Positions 7,352 through 7,737 of a stretch of DNA of 7,737 nucleotides are shown in pieces (the stretch's first letter is position 1; each line of letters starts with the position of its first letter). The notes under the pieces were generated by a model that worked only from the letters and a program-made list of their open reading frames with translations, ran no database searches and had not been told where the DNA came from. The stretch spans positions 1 to 7,737 of the forward strand of contig NZ_JACRST010000043.1 of NCBI RefSeq assembly GCF_014384885.1. The letters run 5' to 3'. A program made the position numbers and the translations under genes. The stretch is from Ligaoa zhengdingensis (GTDB lineage Bacteria > Bacillota > Clostridia > Oscillospirales > Ruminococcaceae).

Positions 7352-7389
7352 ATTTTAGCATCTTATATTAAATCATCAATTTTCGTCAA
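7352..7389 (-). promoter_or_regulatory. Overlapping sigma-A-type promoter candidates for the GH2 gene
   Basis: Candidate A has -35 TTGACG (7384-7389) and -10 TATAAG (7362-7367), 16 bases apart, each one mismatch from consensus. Candidate B has -35 TTGATG (7374-7379) and -10 TAAAAT (7352-7357), also 16 bases apart, with an extended -10 TG (7359-7360). Start sites would fall near 7355 or 7345. A weaker third candidate is TGG-TAAAAT (7295-7303), with no good -35. All lie downstream of the tRNA terminator, so the gene is likely transcribed from its own promoter. The region is AT-rich, so some matches could be chance. Confidence 0.55.
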
Positions 7390-7437
7390 TTATTTTTGTC
7401 CTATTTGTATTTTTATAAGCGATTATTCCCAAAGTAC

Positions 7438-7471
7438 AAAAAAAACGCTCTCACAAAAAAGTGTGAGAGCG
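7438..7471 (-). terminator. Intrinsic terminator of the tRNA operon
   Basis: A perfect 10-bp stem (7446-7455 with 7462-7471; CGCTCTCACA against TGTGAGAGCG) encloses a 6-base loop. On the minus strand it is followed at once by eight T (7438-7445), a textbook Rho-independent terminator. There is no T run in the plus direction, so it acts only on the minus strand. It lies 25 bases after the CCA end of the CAT tRNA and separates the tRNA transcript from the GH2 gene. Confidence 0.92.
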
Positions 7472-7495
7472 CTATTCTATTGCGACATCTGTCGC

Positions 7496-7572
7496 TGGTG
7501 GGCCATCGGGGACTCGAACCCAGGACCGACCGGTTATGAGCCGGTTGCTCTAACCAACTGAGCTAATGGCCC
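7496..7572 (-). tRNA. tRNA with CAT anticodon, probably tRNA-Ile2 (lysidine type); elongator tRNA-Met possible
   Basis: The sense strand folds as a full cloverleaf: acceptor GGGCCAT/ATGGCCC, D-arm GCTC/GAGC, anticodon stem ACCGG/CCGGT, loop CTCATAA with CAT at 7536-7538, T-loop TTCGAGT, and an encoded CCA (7496-7498). It is not the initiator: position 1-72 is paired and the three G-C pairs at the base of the anticodon stem are absent. C4-G69 and C5-G68, a C29-G41 pair, and a GGGCC acceptor like Firmicute tRNA-Ile favour tRNA-Ile2, whose C34 is converted to lysidine by TilS to read AUA. The T-stem has one mismatch (T50 against C64). It follows tRNA-Asn on the same strand and is likely co-transcribed with it. 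Confidence 0.93.
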
Positions 7573-7582
7573 AGATAAGGGA

Positions 7583-7616
7583 ACGTCTGCTGCATAGGGA
7601 ACTACACAGCAGACGT
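7583..7616. repeat. Hairpin in the spacer between the two tRNAs
   Basis: ACGTCTGCTG (7583-7592) and CAGCAGACGT (7607-7616) are perfect 10-bp inverted repeats around a 14-base loop. There is no T run on either side, so it is not a normal intrinsic terminator. In the tRNA precursor it would form a stable stem between the CCA end of tRNA-Asn and the 5' end of the next tRNA, possibly guiding processing. The role is inferred. Confidence 0.7.
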
Positions 7617-7618
7617 AT

Positions 7619-7694
7619 TGGCTCCCCCTGTTGGACTCGAACCAACGACCCTGCGGTTAACAGCCGCATGCTCTACCAACTGAGCTAAGGAGGA
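7619..7694 (-). tRNA. tRNA-Asn (GTT)
   Basis: The sense strand folds as a complete cloverleaf: acceptor TCCTCCT/AGGGGGA (one G-T pair), D-arm GCTC/GAGC, anticodon stem TGCGG/CCGCA, loop CTGTTAA with GTT at 7659-7661, and a perfect T-stem GTTGG/CCAAC around TTCGAGT. The discriminator base is G and CCA is encoded (7619-7621). It reads AAC/AAU codons. It is the first visible gene of a minus-strand tRNA transcript whose start lies beyond the right edge. Confidence 0.97.
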
Positions 7695-7709
7695 ATATAA
7701 AGCACGAAA

Positions 7710-7737
7710 GTCTGGATCTCAGAAAAGAGAAACAGAC
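7710..7737. repeat. Imperfect hairpin upstream of tRNA-Asn, at the window edge
   Basis: GTCTG (7710-7714) pairs with CAGAC (7733-7737) and TCTC (7717-7720) with GAGA (7727-7730), separated by a 2x2 internal loop and closed by a 6-base loop. It lies 15 bases before tRNA-Asn and may be the spacer stem after another tRNA outside the window. The stem could extend beyond the edge. Confidence 0.4.

Noticed and set aside
7119..7358. Plus-strand ORF of 79 codons in the leader region
   Set aside because: It is a Leu/Phe/Ser-rich translation of AT-rich non-coding DNA, overlaps the start of the GH2 gene and has no supporting ribosome binding site.
7381..7440. Catabolite-repression (cre) site upstream of the GH2 gene
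   Set aside because: A CG-containing AT-rich segment (around 7415-7430) was checked, but it does not match the cre consensus well enough to report.
7446..7471. Terminator acting on plus-strand transcription
   Set aside because: The T run exists only on the minus-strand side; the plus-strand side continues CTATTCTATT without a T tract, and there is no plus-strand gene to terminate.
7343..7561. Plus-strand ORF of 72 codons ending in GDSNPGPTGYEPVALTN
   Set aside because: The C-terminal part is the translation of the antisense of the CAT tRNA, a known type of false protein; the rest crosses the terminator and promoter.

Overview
The window looks like a piece of a Gram-positive bacterial chromosome, most likely Bacillota/Clostridia. 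The supporting signs are a strong AGGAGG ribosome binding site, a short Lys-rich signal peptide, FIVAR and 'bacterial repeat' modules typical of Firmicute surface proteins, and tRNA sequences of Firmicute type. The genus cannot be read from the sequence. No hallmark of a phage, transposon or CRISPR system was seen.

Layout, all on the minus strand. At the right edge (7619-7694) is tRNA-Asn(GTT). A short spacer with a perfect 10-bp hairpin follows, then a tRNA with a CAT anticodon (7496-7572; probably the lysidine-modified tRNA-Ile2). The tRNA transcript ends at a clear intrinsic terminator (7438-7471). Next comes an AT-rich, non-coding stretch of about 290 bases that holds the promoter region, a long 5' leader and the ribosome binding site. 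From 7140 down to base 1 the window is one uninterrupted reading frame of 2380 codons that runs off the left edge.

That gene encodes a very large secreted, multimodular glycoside hydrolase family 2 (GH2) protein. The visible order is: signal peptide, LamG-like domain, acidic Pro/Glu linker, PA14 domain, IPT/TIG-like domain, three-part GH2 core (jelly roll, Ig-like, TIM barrel with E968 and E1068 as predicted catalytic pair), C-terminal beta-sandwiches, four degenerate tandem LamG-like modules, two 'bacterial repeat' modules and a FIVAR domain, with the apparent start of a second FIVAR at the edge. The protein is best read as an extracellular, probably surface-associated exo-glycosidase that binds glycans through many accessory modules. 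The substrate cannot be fixed from sequence.

The long plus-strand open frames (for example 997-5742 and 5923-7098) are antisense shadows of this gene, caused by its GC-rich codon use. I see no undescribed multi-gene system here. The most interesting points are the extreme modular architecture, the internal duplication of LamG-like modules, and the regulatory leader between the tRNA operon and the hydrolase.
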